Shown in pieces: positions 45,401 through 48,094 of a stretch of DNA of 64,000 bases. This DNA is from Agrypnia vestita (taxonomy: Eukaryota; Arthropoda; Insecta; Trichoptera; Phryganeidae). The stretch spans positions 310,001 to 374,000 of the forward strand of contig JADDOH010001519.1 of NCBI GenBank assembly GCA_016648135.1. Direction: 5' to 3'. Position 1 is the first letter of the stretch, and each line of letters opens with the position of its first letter. The notes below the pieces were generated by a model. It worked only from the letters and a program-made list of their open reading frames with translations. It had not been told where the DNA came from and made no database searches. A program made the translations under genes and the position numbers.

Positions 45401-46488
45401 AAGACCGCACGCAACTACTGTCAACATTATTGAATGTGTGCCAATGTCGCCAAGCTGCAGAGACACAAACTAGTGTAACGTGCTGCTACTAAATTTGATA
45501 TTCCGGTACATATTCTAATTTTGCATTTATTTAAATAATAATCATACACATTCGTGTCTTTCAAAGATCACATGTATAGGAATTTCTGTAAAGTATTGTA
45601 ACTAATAAATAAGTCAATTTTAATTTTATATAACAAATAGGTTTCATACATATACAATATATAAAAAAAATACTGCCACATGAAATATATCAAATAAACC
45701 ATTTGATACTTAAAATTAAAAATAACATCTTTGAAAGTTATATTTTATATGTATGTAGGAGAGGTTGATATAATAAACGCTAAAATAAATCAGAATTTTG
45801 AAATAACTAGTTTAACTTACGAATGTTGAAAAATAAAGAATTTTAGAGAACACTTGAAAACAAATTTAGTTTGGCTATCAGGAATCGAACCTAACAACTC
45901 GCATTCATAGAACAAAGATAGCAATGCATTGTCCAACCAATTTTGTCTTGTTTACCTTAAATAATTTTATTTATTTATAATATAGGGACAAGACAATAAT
46001 CATGTGAAACGGAAAATACTTAAATAATTGAAAGATTAAATACCTGTACAATGGCCAACAACACCTTTGATAATTGCAAGCCAAAAAAAATACAAGAAGA
46101 ATAAATGATTATGATTAAAATATATATTCAAACATATATTTTTTAATAATACTGAATCTTCATAGCAATTGTTATAGATGGTAAAATTATGATAACAAAT
46201 CACAATATTAATTACTAAAGGCATTTTTGAGACTTTTTCAGTTACACTTTTGTGATAATGTCTGAATAAGGAGATGTCACACGGAATATAGAAAGGCTAG
46301 TCAGACTCAAAGCATACCCTGTGACTTCTGGAAGCCTTCGGGTCGAGGTAGGTCTTCAGTTTGTTCAGGTAATGTGCCGGGGAGTCCTTGGCCTGGACCA
46401 TGTCCTGATCGCAGATAATCTCCCATTTCTTCTCGTTGTCATAGCTCCGCAGCAATTTGGCCTTGTCGGGCGGCAAGTCCATAGATGC
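9214..46488 (-). CDS. Frl: Formin-like protein (FRL/FMNL family), 15 exons, 5' partial
   Basis: A diaphanous-related formin of the FMNL/FRL subfamily. It nucleates and elongates unbranched actin filaments and is switched by Rho-family GTPases, with the C-terminal DAD folding back on the N-terminal DID/FH3. The coding exons are 46318-46488, 40393-40472, 38754-38893, 37586-37794, 32378-32626, 30031-30174, 29099-29215, 27800-27928, 21314-21425, 20542-20846, 19349-19565, 16755-17327, 15428-15708, 15214-15324 and 9214-9426. All junctions are GT-AG, and phases agree throughout, giving 1016 residues plus a stop. Approximate layout: GBD/FH3 residues 1-331, coiled coil 332-450, FH1 465-525, FH2 530-935, DAD 970-1000. 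Roughly 30-50 N-terminal residues, expected to include a myristoylated MG start, are missing. The introns are full of transposons. The symbol follows the Drosophila orthologue. Confidence 0.93.
10003..10730. mobile_element. Candidate non-autonomous DNA transposon
   Basis: The interval is bounded by ACCAGAAAGTTCCTGCATTT on the left and its near-perfect inverse (AAATACAGGAACTTTCTGGT) on the right. Inside, a 27-bp unit is repeated in tandem with a 5-bp spacer (10566-10592 and 10598-10624). There is no transposase. A target-site duplication is not evident, so the superfamily is unknown. The 70-codon open frame at 10233 has no recognisable feature. Confidence 0.45.
10731..12512. other. Intronic AT-rich DNA, no feature seen
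   Basis: Part of the ~5.8-kb last intron of the formin. I see no coding motif or clear repeat ends. Confidence 0.4.
12513..12820. repeat. Repeat family A, copy 2
   Basis: The ends are inverted: AATCAAGATATATTATACAT followed by CCTCACAGAGAC on the left, and CTCTGAGACATCTATAATAT followed by ATCTTGATT on the right. The centre contains a segment (TGATCACTTTACACAATGTA) also found in copy 3 at 33112. Similarity with copy 3 continues rightwards for ~90 bp past the inverted end, so the true element may be longer. Confidence 0.6.
13108..13411 (+). mobile_element. Penelope-like element fragment, copy 2
   Basis: Arms at 13108-13168 and 13351-13411 form a perfect 61-bp inverted repeat around a ~180-bp loop. 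The loop starts with about 20 codons that match the C-terminal end of the GIY-YIG segment at 44060-44117 (both end NLFSC then stop). It is followed by the same 3' sequence with the TCCTGACGAAG..GAAACATGT motif. An inverted copy of the 3' end at the 5' boundary is a known structural habit of Penelope-like insertions. Intronic. Confidence 0.65.
13321..13365 (+). ncRNA. Hammerhead-like motif, weaker copy
   Basis: The core CTGACGA is followed by an extra A, stem II GATGCC-ATT-GGTTTC (5 of 6 pairs counting one G-U), GAA, stem III ACATGT and T. Stem I is only 2 bp before a mismatch. It has the same architecture as 2437-2481, with different but still pairing stem II bases. It may no longer cleave. 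Confidence 0.4.
13412..15213. other. Intronic DNA, no feature seen
   Basis: Continuation of the last formin intron. The short open frames have no recognisable motif. Confidence 0.4.
15214..15324 (-). CDS. Frl: Formin exon 14: post-FH2 charged linker
   Basis: 37 residues, starting [16 protein letters not shown] and ending KVTQKKQQ, phase 0 at both ends. It corresponds to the lysine- and glutamate-rich helix that follows the FH2 knob in FMNL proteins. Acceptor is at 15325-15326 (AG) and donor GTTCGT at 15208-15213. Confidence 0.88.
15428..15708 (-). CDS. Frl: Formin exon 13: C-terminal FH2
   Basis: 94 residues. It starts [20 protein letters not shown] and contains the FVEYFGE-like [12 protein letters not shown], then [15 protein letters not shown]. 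These are conserved in the C-terminal helices of FMNL FH2 domains. The acceptor splits a valine codon with exon 12, and the exon ends in phase 0 at donor GTTTGT. Confidence 0.93.
15725..16591. other. Intron 12, no feature seen
   Basis: AT-rich intronic DNA between FH2 exons, with no repeat ends or coding motif visible. Confidence 0.4.
16592..16775. repeat. Exact 92-bp tandem duplication across a formin 5' splice site
   Basis: 16592-16683 and 16684-16775 are identical over 92 bases by eye. Each unit contains the last 21 coding bases of formin exon 12, its 5' splice site (GTAAGT on the minus strand) and ~70 bp of intron. The transcript therefore meets two identical donors 92 nt apart. Use of the distal one would add 92 nt and shift the frame into an early stop. 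Confidence 0.9.
16755..17327 (-). CDS. Frl: Formin exon 12: core FH2
   Basis: The largest exon, 191 codons. It carries the FH2 hallmark [20 protein letters not shown] (GNxxN and the AxGFxL motif), preceded by [11 protein letters not shown], and then [18 protein letters not shown]. It also contains the 'post' region with LPTEQE-like [13 protein letters not shown]. The residues that contact actin and form the dimer lasso/post are in this part. The acceptor TTCTTGCAG splits an alanine codon. The donor lies in a 92-bp tandem duplication. Confidence 0.95.
17510..18190 (+). pseudogene. RTE-like non-LTR retrotransposon fragment, plus strand
   Basis: Degenerate RT-ORF remains. Pieces readable in changing frames include [16 protein letters not shown], then [21 protein letters not shown] and [16 protein letters not shown]. 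They match, segment by segment, the opposite-strand copy at 18245-18912. It has frameshifts and stops throughout. The two copies lie tail to tail about 55 bp apart in formin intron 11. Confidence 0.7.
18245..18912 (-). pseudogene. RTE-like non-LTR retrotransposon fragment, minus strand
   Basis: An open 143-codon stretch (18354-18785) ends the RT ORF of an RTE-type LINE. Motifs are [60 protein letters not shown] and [10 protein letters not shown], the usual post-RT tail of this group in insects. It continues degenerately upstream to about 18912. It is 5' truncated with no RT catalytic motif present. Confidence 0.8.
18931..19105 (+). repeat. tRNA-derived SINE, copy 1
   Basis: The head is tRNA-like, with an A-box region GTTGGTTTTGTGGTTAGGAC and a B box GGATTCGAACC at 18981-18991. 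The body contains TTTTCATAGCACAAGCG and GAAAATAGTAAGAATATTGA, and is followed by an A/T-rich tail and an (AT)n run at 19110-19130. Copies with the same head and body are at 36953 (minus) and 61430 (plus). Confidence 0.75.
19349..19565 (-). CDS. Frl: Formin exon 11: N-terminal FH2
   Basis: 72 codons starting [20 protein letters not shown], the FMNL 'G(T/S)xFxELxDE' start of the FH2 after the lasso tryptophan. It ends [12 protein letters not shown], leading into the AISRRKL of exon 12. Phase 0 in, phase 1 out (donor GTAATT). Confidence 0.92.
20080..20299. mobile_element. Small MITE with ~30-bp terminal inverted repeats
   Basis: TTTGGGCCCAAGGTACCATA followed by TATGATACTC at the left is mirrored by GAGTATCATATATATGATAC followed by CGTGGTCCCAAA at the right. 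The interior is short and non-coding. I could not identify a target-site duplication, so the family is open. It lies in formin intron 10. Confidence 0.5.
20542..20846 (-). CDS. Frl: Formin exon 10: FH1 and start of FH2 (lasso)
   Basis: 102 codons. A proline-rich FH1 has at least four runs of 4-8 prolines, which recruit profilin-actin. It is followed by [20 protein letters not shown], the FMNL lasso segment with the key tryptophan (LNWVALKP). The opposite strand is glycine-rich and open, a shadow of the FH1. Acceptor TTTTTTTACAG, phase 1 in; donor CAG|GTGAAG, phase 0 out. Confidence 0.95.
21314..21425 (-). CDS. Frl: Formin exon 9: coiled coil
   Basis: Starts [20 protein letters not shown] and continues [17 protein letters not shown]. 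Helical and charged with heptad-like spacing, it continues the coiled coil that precedes FH1. Acceptor TTTGCAG, donor GTAAGT; phase 0 in, phase 1 out. Confidence 0.82.
21856..22451 (+). mobile_element. Internally deleted hAT transposon
   Basis: The left end is CAGGGATTGG and the right end CCGACCCCTG, the CAGGGGTCGG-type hAT terminus. Flanks are GACTAGGG and AACTAGGG (7 of 8 identical), fitting an 8-bp hAT target-site duplication. Subterminal GCGGCTCGCAAGCCGC is typical of these ends. About 85 codons of transposase remain (21940-22195). They include [20 protein letters not shown] and [18 protein letters not shown], resembling the part of hAT transposases around the first catalytic aspartates. 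Non-autonomous. Confidence 0.78.
22779..22999. mobile_element. Short hAT-type MITE
   Basis: The ends TAGTGATGGTCAAACCC and TTACCATCACTA are inverted. The direct repeat AAGTTAAG flanks it at 22771-22778 and 23000-23007, but on the right an extra TATATATA lies between the end and the repeat. There is no coding capacity. Confidence 0.65.
23218..23368. repeat. Left inverted terminal repeat of the DIRS-like element
   Basis: Starts CTCGACGCCTGGAATCCATT. The ~150 bp are matched in reverse orientation at about 27510-27664, including the segment GTTGCGTCGGCGCAACGG. The outermost few bases differ between the two ends, as in other DIRS elements. Confidence 0.85.
23545..24633 (+). CDS. Gag-like ORF1 of the DIRS-like element, with an embedded tRNA
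   Basis: 362 codons. The N-terminus is acidic and basic with a nuclear-targeting-like run RKRRR (residues ~31-35); the middle is helical. There is no zinc knuckle and no enzyme motif, as usual for DIRS ORF1. Residues 319-344 are translated tRNA-Glu. The frame closes at 24633, but one base further along a +1 frame continues with a basic tail ([16 protein letters not shown] and onwards), so the true C-terminus was lost by a one-base shift. The gag role is inferred from position. Confidence 0.7.
   Translation: MNFVKRFVNKMADEQAPSPVSSNDGSSFEEPSRKRRRVAYDPRVDHLLKQVTALTEALLAGGAAPASTTPPTPEHVAASEPSVEDANASFIQPPPSLRRAKNTLEFGKLSTVVKEPPVPRADPKRIEQISKLQHFDSDEWSGVRYAETQRTYAATPTFVELSVNDDLRRIDNAPTHTGLLERSLAALSNALLAQRETLRDGMQSLVNWASEPGTDLSASALFERIQSMFTSDAPYNKISDDILQIVCGRRAECILNRRKAILEGFKDPFVREGAAKIPPSSGYLFNREELSAYILKNGGPGEGDGLARNPKPGPTVNIFPYGLVARIPGFHPGGLGSIPGTGTTAPAVNFSSSSEPGIPPVP
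24500..24574 (+). tRNA. tRNA-Glu (anticodon TTC) with encoded CCA, inside a retroelement ORF
   Basis: 72-nt cloverleaf. Acceptor TCCCGTA/TACGGGA pairs 7 of 7; anticodon stem CCTGG/CCAGG 5 of 5 around CTTTCAC (anticodon 24533-24535); T arm TTGGG-TTCGATT-CCCGG (two G-U). The A box TGGTCTAGTGG and B box GGTTCGATTCC are intact. Discriminator A is at 24571 and is followed directly by CCA (24572-24574). Eukaryotic nuclear tRNA genes do not encode CCA, so this looks like a copy of a mature tRNA. Imperfect 17-bp direct repeats (24483-24499 and 24579-24595, 15 of 17 identical) flank it. Confidence 0.85.
24729..26730 (+). pseudogene. Reverse transcriptase/RNase H ORF2 of the DIRS-like element (frameshifted)
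   Basis: RT motif [15 protein letters not shown], motif [15 protein letters not shown] and motif [12 protein letters not shown] lie in the first frame to about 25440. The frame then moves on (+1 relative), running [11 protein letters not shown] through RNase H with [10 protein letters not shown], the QKEAFAV glutamate and [17 protein letters not shown]. At about 26070 it changes again to the frame containing GIADRLSR and the post-RH segment with [20 protein letters not shown], typical of DIRS. Catalytic residues appear present. The two frame changes make it non-functional as read. Confidence 0.88.
26789..27275 (+). pseudogene. Tyrosine recombinase of the DIRS-like element (rearranged)
   Basis: The N-terminal, SAM-like core-binding part reads [20 protein letters not shown]. 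The first catalytic-domain arginine lies in [17 protein letters not shown]. The following box with the H-x-x-R pair is missing. Instead there is a 27-bp perfect inverted repeat with a 4-bp loop (27160-27217). After it, a different frame resumes with [16 protein letters not shown], which resembles the segment around the nucleophilic tyrosine in DIRS recombinases. I infer an internal deletion with a fold-back duplication. Confidence 0.75.
27160..27217. repeat. 27-bp perfect inverted repeat with AAAA loop
   Basis: Left arm 27160-27186 (CTTGACAAGATCTCC...GGGTAG), loop AAAA, right arm 27191-27217, matching without mismatch. It sits where the recombinase H-x-x-R region should be. Confidence 0.9.
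27387..27484. repeat. Internal complementary region of the DIRS-like element
   Basis: 27387-27426 is the reverse complement of the left terminus (one mismatch noted). 27424-27484 is the reverse complement of the right terminus. They overlap in ATA, the complement of the terminal TAT. In DIRS-1 this region serves as the template that completes the ends of the circular intermediate. Confidence 0.85.
27510..27664. repeat. Right inverted terminal repeat of the DIRS-like element
   Basis: Reverse complement of 23218-23368, from CATATGAAAGAAAAACCG to GGATTCCAGGCGTCGAG. A ~40-bp unique end follows to 27706. Confidence 0.85.
27800..27928 (-). CDS. Frl: Formin exon 8: coiled coil
   Basis: 43 codons, [20 protein letters not shown] then [20 protein letters not shown] and IEE. 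Strongly helical with leucines at heptad spacing, matching the coiled coil between FH3 and FH1 in FMNL. Phase 0 at both ends; acceptor TTATTCAG, donor GTAATA. Confidence 0.88.
28490..28850 (-). pseudogene. CR1/Jockey-type LINE 3' end, copy 1
   Basis: The minus strand encodes the last ~75 codons of an [45 protein letters not shown] and [13 protein letters not shown] then stop. It is followed by an (ATT)n tail. This 'RGHxxKL..NRVVxxWNSLP' ending is standard for CR1-like LINEs. It is 5' truncated. Sister copies at 31779 and 42401 have the same orientation. Confidence 0.82.
29099..29215 (-). CDS. Frl: Formin exon 7: FH3/dimerisation helix
   Basis: 39 codons: [20 protein letters not shown] then [19 protein letters not shown]. 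The segment AYLDN(V/I)FDV..L.ED(S/T)ETK is conserved in FMNL. Phase 0; acceptor TTTTTTTAG, donor GTTAGT. Confidence 0.92.
29338..29900. repeat. Repeat family B, copy 1
   Basis: Starts ATCCGCTCTGTACTAACTAC, followed by repeated 'GTAGTAC' and 'GAAGTG' motifs, and ends near AATGAAGTTTTTCACTT. A second long copy is at 58125-58580, and the first ~40 bp recur at 48048-48088. It is non-coding. The family is not recognised; it may be a non-autonomous DNA element with internally symmetric GTAGTACTAC motifs. Confidence 0.55.
30031..30174 (-). CDS. Frl: Formin exon 6: FH3 armadillo segment
   Basis: 48 codons: [20 protein letters not shown] then [20 protein letters not shown]. Closely matches the FMNL FH3 '[15 protein letters not shown](N/D)MNFRV' helix pair. 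Phase 0; acceptor TTTCTTCAG, donor GTAAGG. Confidence 0.95.
30190..31778. other. Intron 5, no supported feature
   Basis: AT-rich intronic DNA. The 65-codon open frame at 30996-31193 has no recognisable motif. Confidence 0.4.
31779..32130 (-). pseudogene. CR1/Jockey-type LINE 3' end, copy 2
   Basis: Nearly the same sequence as 28490-28850, beginning with (ATT)n at 31779-31801. It encodes [40 protein letters not shown] and the same C-terminus. 5' truncated at about 32130. Confidence 0.82.
32378..32626 (-). CDS. Frl: Formin exon 5: FH3/DID
   Basis: 83 codons: [40 protein letters not shown] and [20 protein letters not shown]. This is the most conserved part of the FMNL DID armadillo repeats, the surface that binds the DAD. 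Phase 0; acceptor TTACTTTTAG, donor GTGAGT. Confidence 0.96.
32925..33065. repeat. AAGTA-rich simple sequence
   Basis: Irregular tandem repeats of (A)AGTAA on the plus strand (AAAGTAAAGTAAATTAAAGT and similar). Low complexity, intronic. Confidence 0.7.
33112..33545. repeat. Repeat family A, copy 3
   Basis: Left arm ATGTATTATGGATGTCTCAG, right arm TATGAGACGTCTATAATATA. The inner segment GTGATAACTTTACACAGTGT is shared with copy 2. Similarity to copy 2 continues to about 33620. Confidence 0.6.
34316..34615 (-). pseudogene. RTE-like LINE C-terminal fragment
   Basis: On the minus strand: [40 protein letters not shown] and [12 protein letters not shown]. This is the pattern 'D.IRN.DI...C.IED...[13 protein letters not shown]' seen after the RT domain of insect RTE LINEs. 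Fragmentary. Confidence 0.7.
34841..36327 (+). mobile_element. Non-autonomous Helitron interrupted by a piggyBac-like element
   Basis: Begins TCTATACTAATATACAAAGA after an A. Ends with a short hairpin (GCATGCAAAGCCATGC) and GGGTAAGCTAG before a T. The 5'-TC, 3' hairpin plus CTAG and A|T insertion site are Helitron hallmarks. A second copy at 59742 aligns along its length. Without the piggyBac-like insertion (35103-36185) it is ~400 bp with no Rep/helicase gene. Confidence 0.82.
35103..36185 (-). mobile_element. piggyBac-like element inserted in the Helitron
   Basis: Bounded by TTAA on both sides (35099-35102 and 36182-36185). The ends are CACATTCCACCA and the inverse of CCCATTGACACACGAAGCC. 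The Helitron copy at 59742 has a single TTAA at the matching place (ATATTTAAATACTTTC), so it is an empty site. On the minus strand (about 35930-35720) lies a possible transposase N-terminus, beginning [14 protein letters not shown] and with an acid/serine-rich run, broken by one stop. The rest of the transposase is missing. Confidence 0.75.
36953..37113 (-). repeat. tRNA-derived SINE, copy 2
   Basis: Minus-strand head GTAGCTTGTTGGTGTAGTGG (A-box region) with a B-box-like GGTTTGAGCTCC. The body shares TTTTCATAGCACC and GAAAATAGTAAGACTATTGA with copies 1 and 3. The open frame seen on the plus strand here is not a gene. A (TA)n run follows at 37165-37185. Confidence 0.72.
37586..37794 (-). CDS. 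Frl: Formin exon 4: DID linker
   Basis: 69 complete codons after a split serine codon. A variable serine/proline/glycine-rich part ([20 protein letters not shown], then [14 protein letters not shown]) leads to [19 protein letters not shown]. The latter is the conserved 'DDVHVCIMCLRAIMN' helix of the FMNL FH3. Acceptor TTTCTCAG, donor GTAATG. Confidence 0.93.
37800..38740. other. Intron 3, no supported feature
   Basis: AT-rich, with no recognisable transposon end or coding motif. Confidence 0.4.
38754..38893 (-). CDS. Frl: Formin exon 3: GBD/FH3
   Basis: Reads [21 protein letters not shown] then [20 protein letters not shown] and NDGISQ. This matches FMNL '[24 protein letters not shown]'. 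It accepts phase 2 from exon 2 (split glutamate) and leaves phase 1 to exon 4 (split serine). The stretch is too short on its own to stand out as an open frame; the splice phases confirm it. Confidence 0.93.
38950..40380. other. Intron 2, no supported feature
   Basis: AT-rich intronic sequence, with nothing I can assign. Confidence 0.4.
40393..40472 (-). CDS. Frl: Formin exon 2: GBD
   Basis: 80 bp: [20 protein letters not shown] then LRTNHI and a split E. It corresponds to FMNL '[22 protein letters not shown]', part of the Cdc42/Rac-binding GBD. Acceptor GTTTTAG, donor GTGAGT; phase 0 in, 2 out. Confidence 0.93.
41894..43040 (-). pseudogene. mariner transposase (split by insertion)
   Basis: The N-terminal part (42600-43040) starts [20 protein letters not shown]. 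It has a helix-turn-helix region ([20 protein letters not shown], then [20 protein letters not shown]) and ends at NRIIT. The C-terminal part (41894-42395) resumes with [32 protein letters not shown] and [20 protein letters not shown]. That is the D, D, and terminal D of the mariner DD34D triad. Its tail after SLDNSC is frameshifted. Inactive. Confidence 0.9.
42401..42594 (-). mobile_element. CR1/Jockey-type LINE 3' end, copy 3, inserted in the mariner
   Basis: Starts with (ATT)n and contains the same LINE C-terminal code as 28490 and 31779, cut after ~190 bp. The 5-bp direct repeat GTAAT (42396-42400, 42595-42599) flanks it. Removing the insert and one repeat restores continuity of the mariner reading frame. 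It is therefore younger than the mariner. Confidence 0.88.
43754..44288 (+). mobile_element. Penelope-like element fragment with GIY-YIG endonuclease end, copy 3
   Basis: The 5' edge is an inverted copy of the 3' edge (CTTAGTTTTCACCACTTTTG against the inverse of AAAGTGGTGAAAACTAAG). In between, [12 protein letters not shown] is followed after a one-base shift by [33 protein letters not shown] and [11 protein letters not shown], to NLFSC and stop. The pattern Y(I/L)GKTxRxFxxRxxEH...F..HLL...H is the GIY-YIG endonuclease that follows the RT in Penelope-like elements. No RT is present. Confidence 0.82.
44223..44262 (+). ncRNA. Hammerhead ribozyme motif in a Penelope-like end
   Basis: Core CTGACGA, extra A, stem II GGGGCC-ACG-GGCTCT (6 pairs, two G-U), GAA, stem III ACATGT, T, and stem I' GATAT pairing with GTATC immediately upstream of the core. 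It has the same fold as 2437-2481 with different stem II sequence. Confidence 0.5.
44765..45109. mobile_element. Tigger/pogo-like MITE, copy 2
   Basis: Left end CAGTAAAACCTCGTTAATTC, right end GAATTAACAAGGTTTTACTT, with TA on both sides. 345 bp, no transposase. It is the clearest of the three copies. Confidence 0.8.
45274..45316. repeat. Palindromic hairpin
   Basis: GCGCAGTTTTTAAACATTTT followed by AAATGTTTAAAAACACTGCG and C: ~20-bp arms with one extra base. It is an isolated inverted repeat, possibly the core of a small MITE. Confidence 0.6.
45875..45947 (-). repeat. tRNA-like sequence (SINE head or tRNA pseudogene)
   Basis: Minus strand: TTGGTTGGACAATGCATTGC, later B-box-like GGTTCGATTCC, and terminal CTGATAGCC. 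Spacing of the boxes is tRNA-like, but the acceptor pairing is poor and the body does not match the SINE at 18931. It is probably a different SINE family. Confidence 0.4.
46318..46488 (-). CDS. Frl: Formin exon 1 of window: start of GBD
   Basis: 57 codons, [20 protein letters not shown] then [20 protein letters not shown] and [17 protein letters not shown]. The motif '[24 protein letters not shown]' is unmistakable for FMNL/FRL. The acceptor ATGTTCTAG precedes it, phase 0 at both ends, so at least one upstream coding exon exists. The internal ATG is preceded by AS, as in other FRL proteins, so I do not take it as the start. Confidence 0.95.
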
Positions 46489-46649
46489 CTAGAACATAAA
46501 AAATTTAGAGGTAACTTTAGATGCGATGATTACTAGCTATGATTATGATTAATAGCACAATATAAAGATTCCCTAATAAAAGCTCTACATTTTGACGTCC
46601 TGAATTCATAATGCAATCACAAAGTAATTATTTCTTAAATTCCTACACT

Positions 46650-46925
46650 ACAAGTCACATATTCCATTAGACAATCTTAACTATATTTTTATTTCGCCTA
46701 TCACAGATATTATACTTACTCAAGTTTTTGTATGAATGTACTCAAGTATATGTATATGTATTGTATTTTGTATATGTATATGTAACCATGATGTTTTCTT
46801 ACTTGCATTAAGTTAATTATTTAACAAATTTTTAAATTACATTTTGTTTACTTTTTTTATTTTATTTTCAAATATTTACTCATGTTGTAAAAGCCCCTTC
46901 GGCGTAAATAAATAAATGAATAAAT
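46650..46925 (+). repeat. Probable non-LTR retrotransposon 3' tail
   Basis: Runs from an AT-rich stretch with repeated GTATATGTATATGTA to TGTTGTAAAAGCCCCTTCGG, then TAAATAAATAAATG. The ending (GTTGTAAAAG...TAAATAAATAAA) is shared with 57985-58130. No ORF. Confidence 0.45.
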
Positions 46926-47499
46926 TATTAACAAATAATATCATATCACAACACAATACACACTGATATTATCTGCAGGAGCAAGAATCTATTTTTAATA
47001 CAAGAAAAAACATACAAAAATTGAGAATTCGTTTTTTCTCAAAACAAATATTAATAATCTGTCTGTTACCGCGATCAATACCATCTTTACAATTTTTTTA
47101 ATTTTTTAAAGATACATCTTTTTGAATAATCCAAAACTATTTTCATATTCGTGTTCAAAAACTCTCCTATAACTGTGTCACCATTTAAGCCCACCTGATT
47201 CCTTACCCTACCCCAGGGGTCGGCAACGCCTTAACTTATAATAAAAAATTGCTGCTCTACTTGATAATTTTGATCATGATTTGCAGAATTAGATAATAAA
47301 AAGATCCCTTGTGGTCGTAAGAATTGCACGAGAGCAAAAAAAAACACGTCATTTAACAGATATTCCTTGCTATTTACTGGCATTTTCCAGATGATCTTTA
47401 CCATAATGACGGTCTACCAAAAACTAACAAAACATGTAACAAAAATGTATTATTTGGTAGATTAAAAAAAAAATGTTTTTTCATAATAAAACACTAAAT

Positions 47500-47745
47500 C
47501 TCCAAATTGAAAAAAAAAGCTGTATACTAATTTTTGGGAAGGACCATAAATGTCTAACACAGTCCTTTCAAATATTTGGTAATGTGTAAATATTTTTACG
47601 GTGGAATTGGTGAACGTTGCACTGTGAAAGTGATCACTTAAGCCAAACAAACTCTGTGGCCCCCCTATAAAGACTTCCATACGCGTTTCCCATATAAATA
47701 GCTTCACCTCTGTGAGACTTGTATAATTTATCTTAATTCATAATT
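47500..47745. repeat. Repeat family A, copy 4 (degenerate)
   Basis: The right arm TCACCTCTGTGAGACTTGTA is followed by TAATTTATCTTAATT. The inner piece GAACGTTGCACTGTGAAAGT is followed by GATCACTT, as in copies 2 and 3 but in the opposite orientation. The left end is unclear. Confidence 0.5.
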
Positions 47746-48047
47746 ATCCCTCCGTGGACAAATCCAGTAATTGTGCTCTCAGAACATACATGTAAAAAAT
47801 ATTGATATTAATATTAAGTGCACTTTCTTTAAGTCTCTTAGGGAACTTGTTAGCAATGTTTTGATTAGCACAAAATATTATTAGAACAATGGAATTCTGC
47901 AACAAAAATATTAATTTTCTTATCAAAGATTGTTTATAGCAACTGAGCTTGAACTGGTTTTGTATTCCAAGTAAAAAATGTATAAAGAATATTATAATTT
48001 GAAGCCTGGTGGGCCAACAGGCTTTAAATTATATTATAGTTTTGGGT

Positions 48048-48088
48048 CCGCTCTGTACTAACTACTACAATGTAGTACTACATTATAT
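48048..48088. repeat. Repeat family B, 5' piece
   Basis: GGTCCGCTCTGTACTAACTA through GTAGTACTACATTATAT is nearly identical to the start of the copy at 29338. It ends abruptly where the LINE ORF region begins, so the LINE probably inserted there. Confidence 0.6.
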
Positions 48089-48094
48089 TTTTGA

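Noticed and set aside
46470..46490. Internal ATG of the first formin exon as start codon
   Set aside because: The exon has a 3' splice site in front, and FRL proteins continue upstream of this methionine.
47214..47232. CAGGGGTCGGCAACG, a hAT-like terminus
   Set aside because: I found no matching right end or target duplication, so no element can be drawn.
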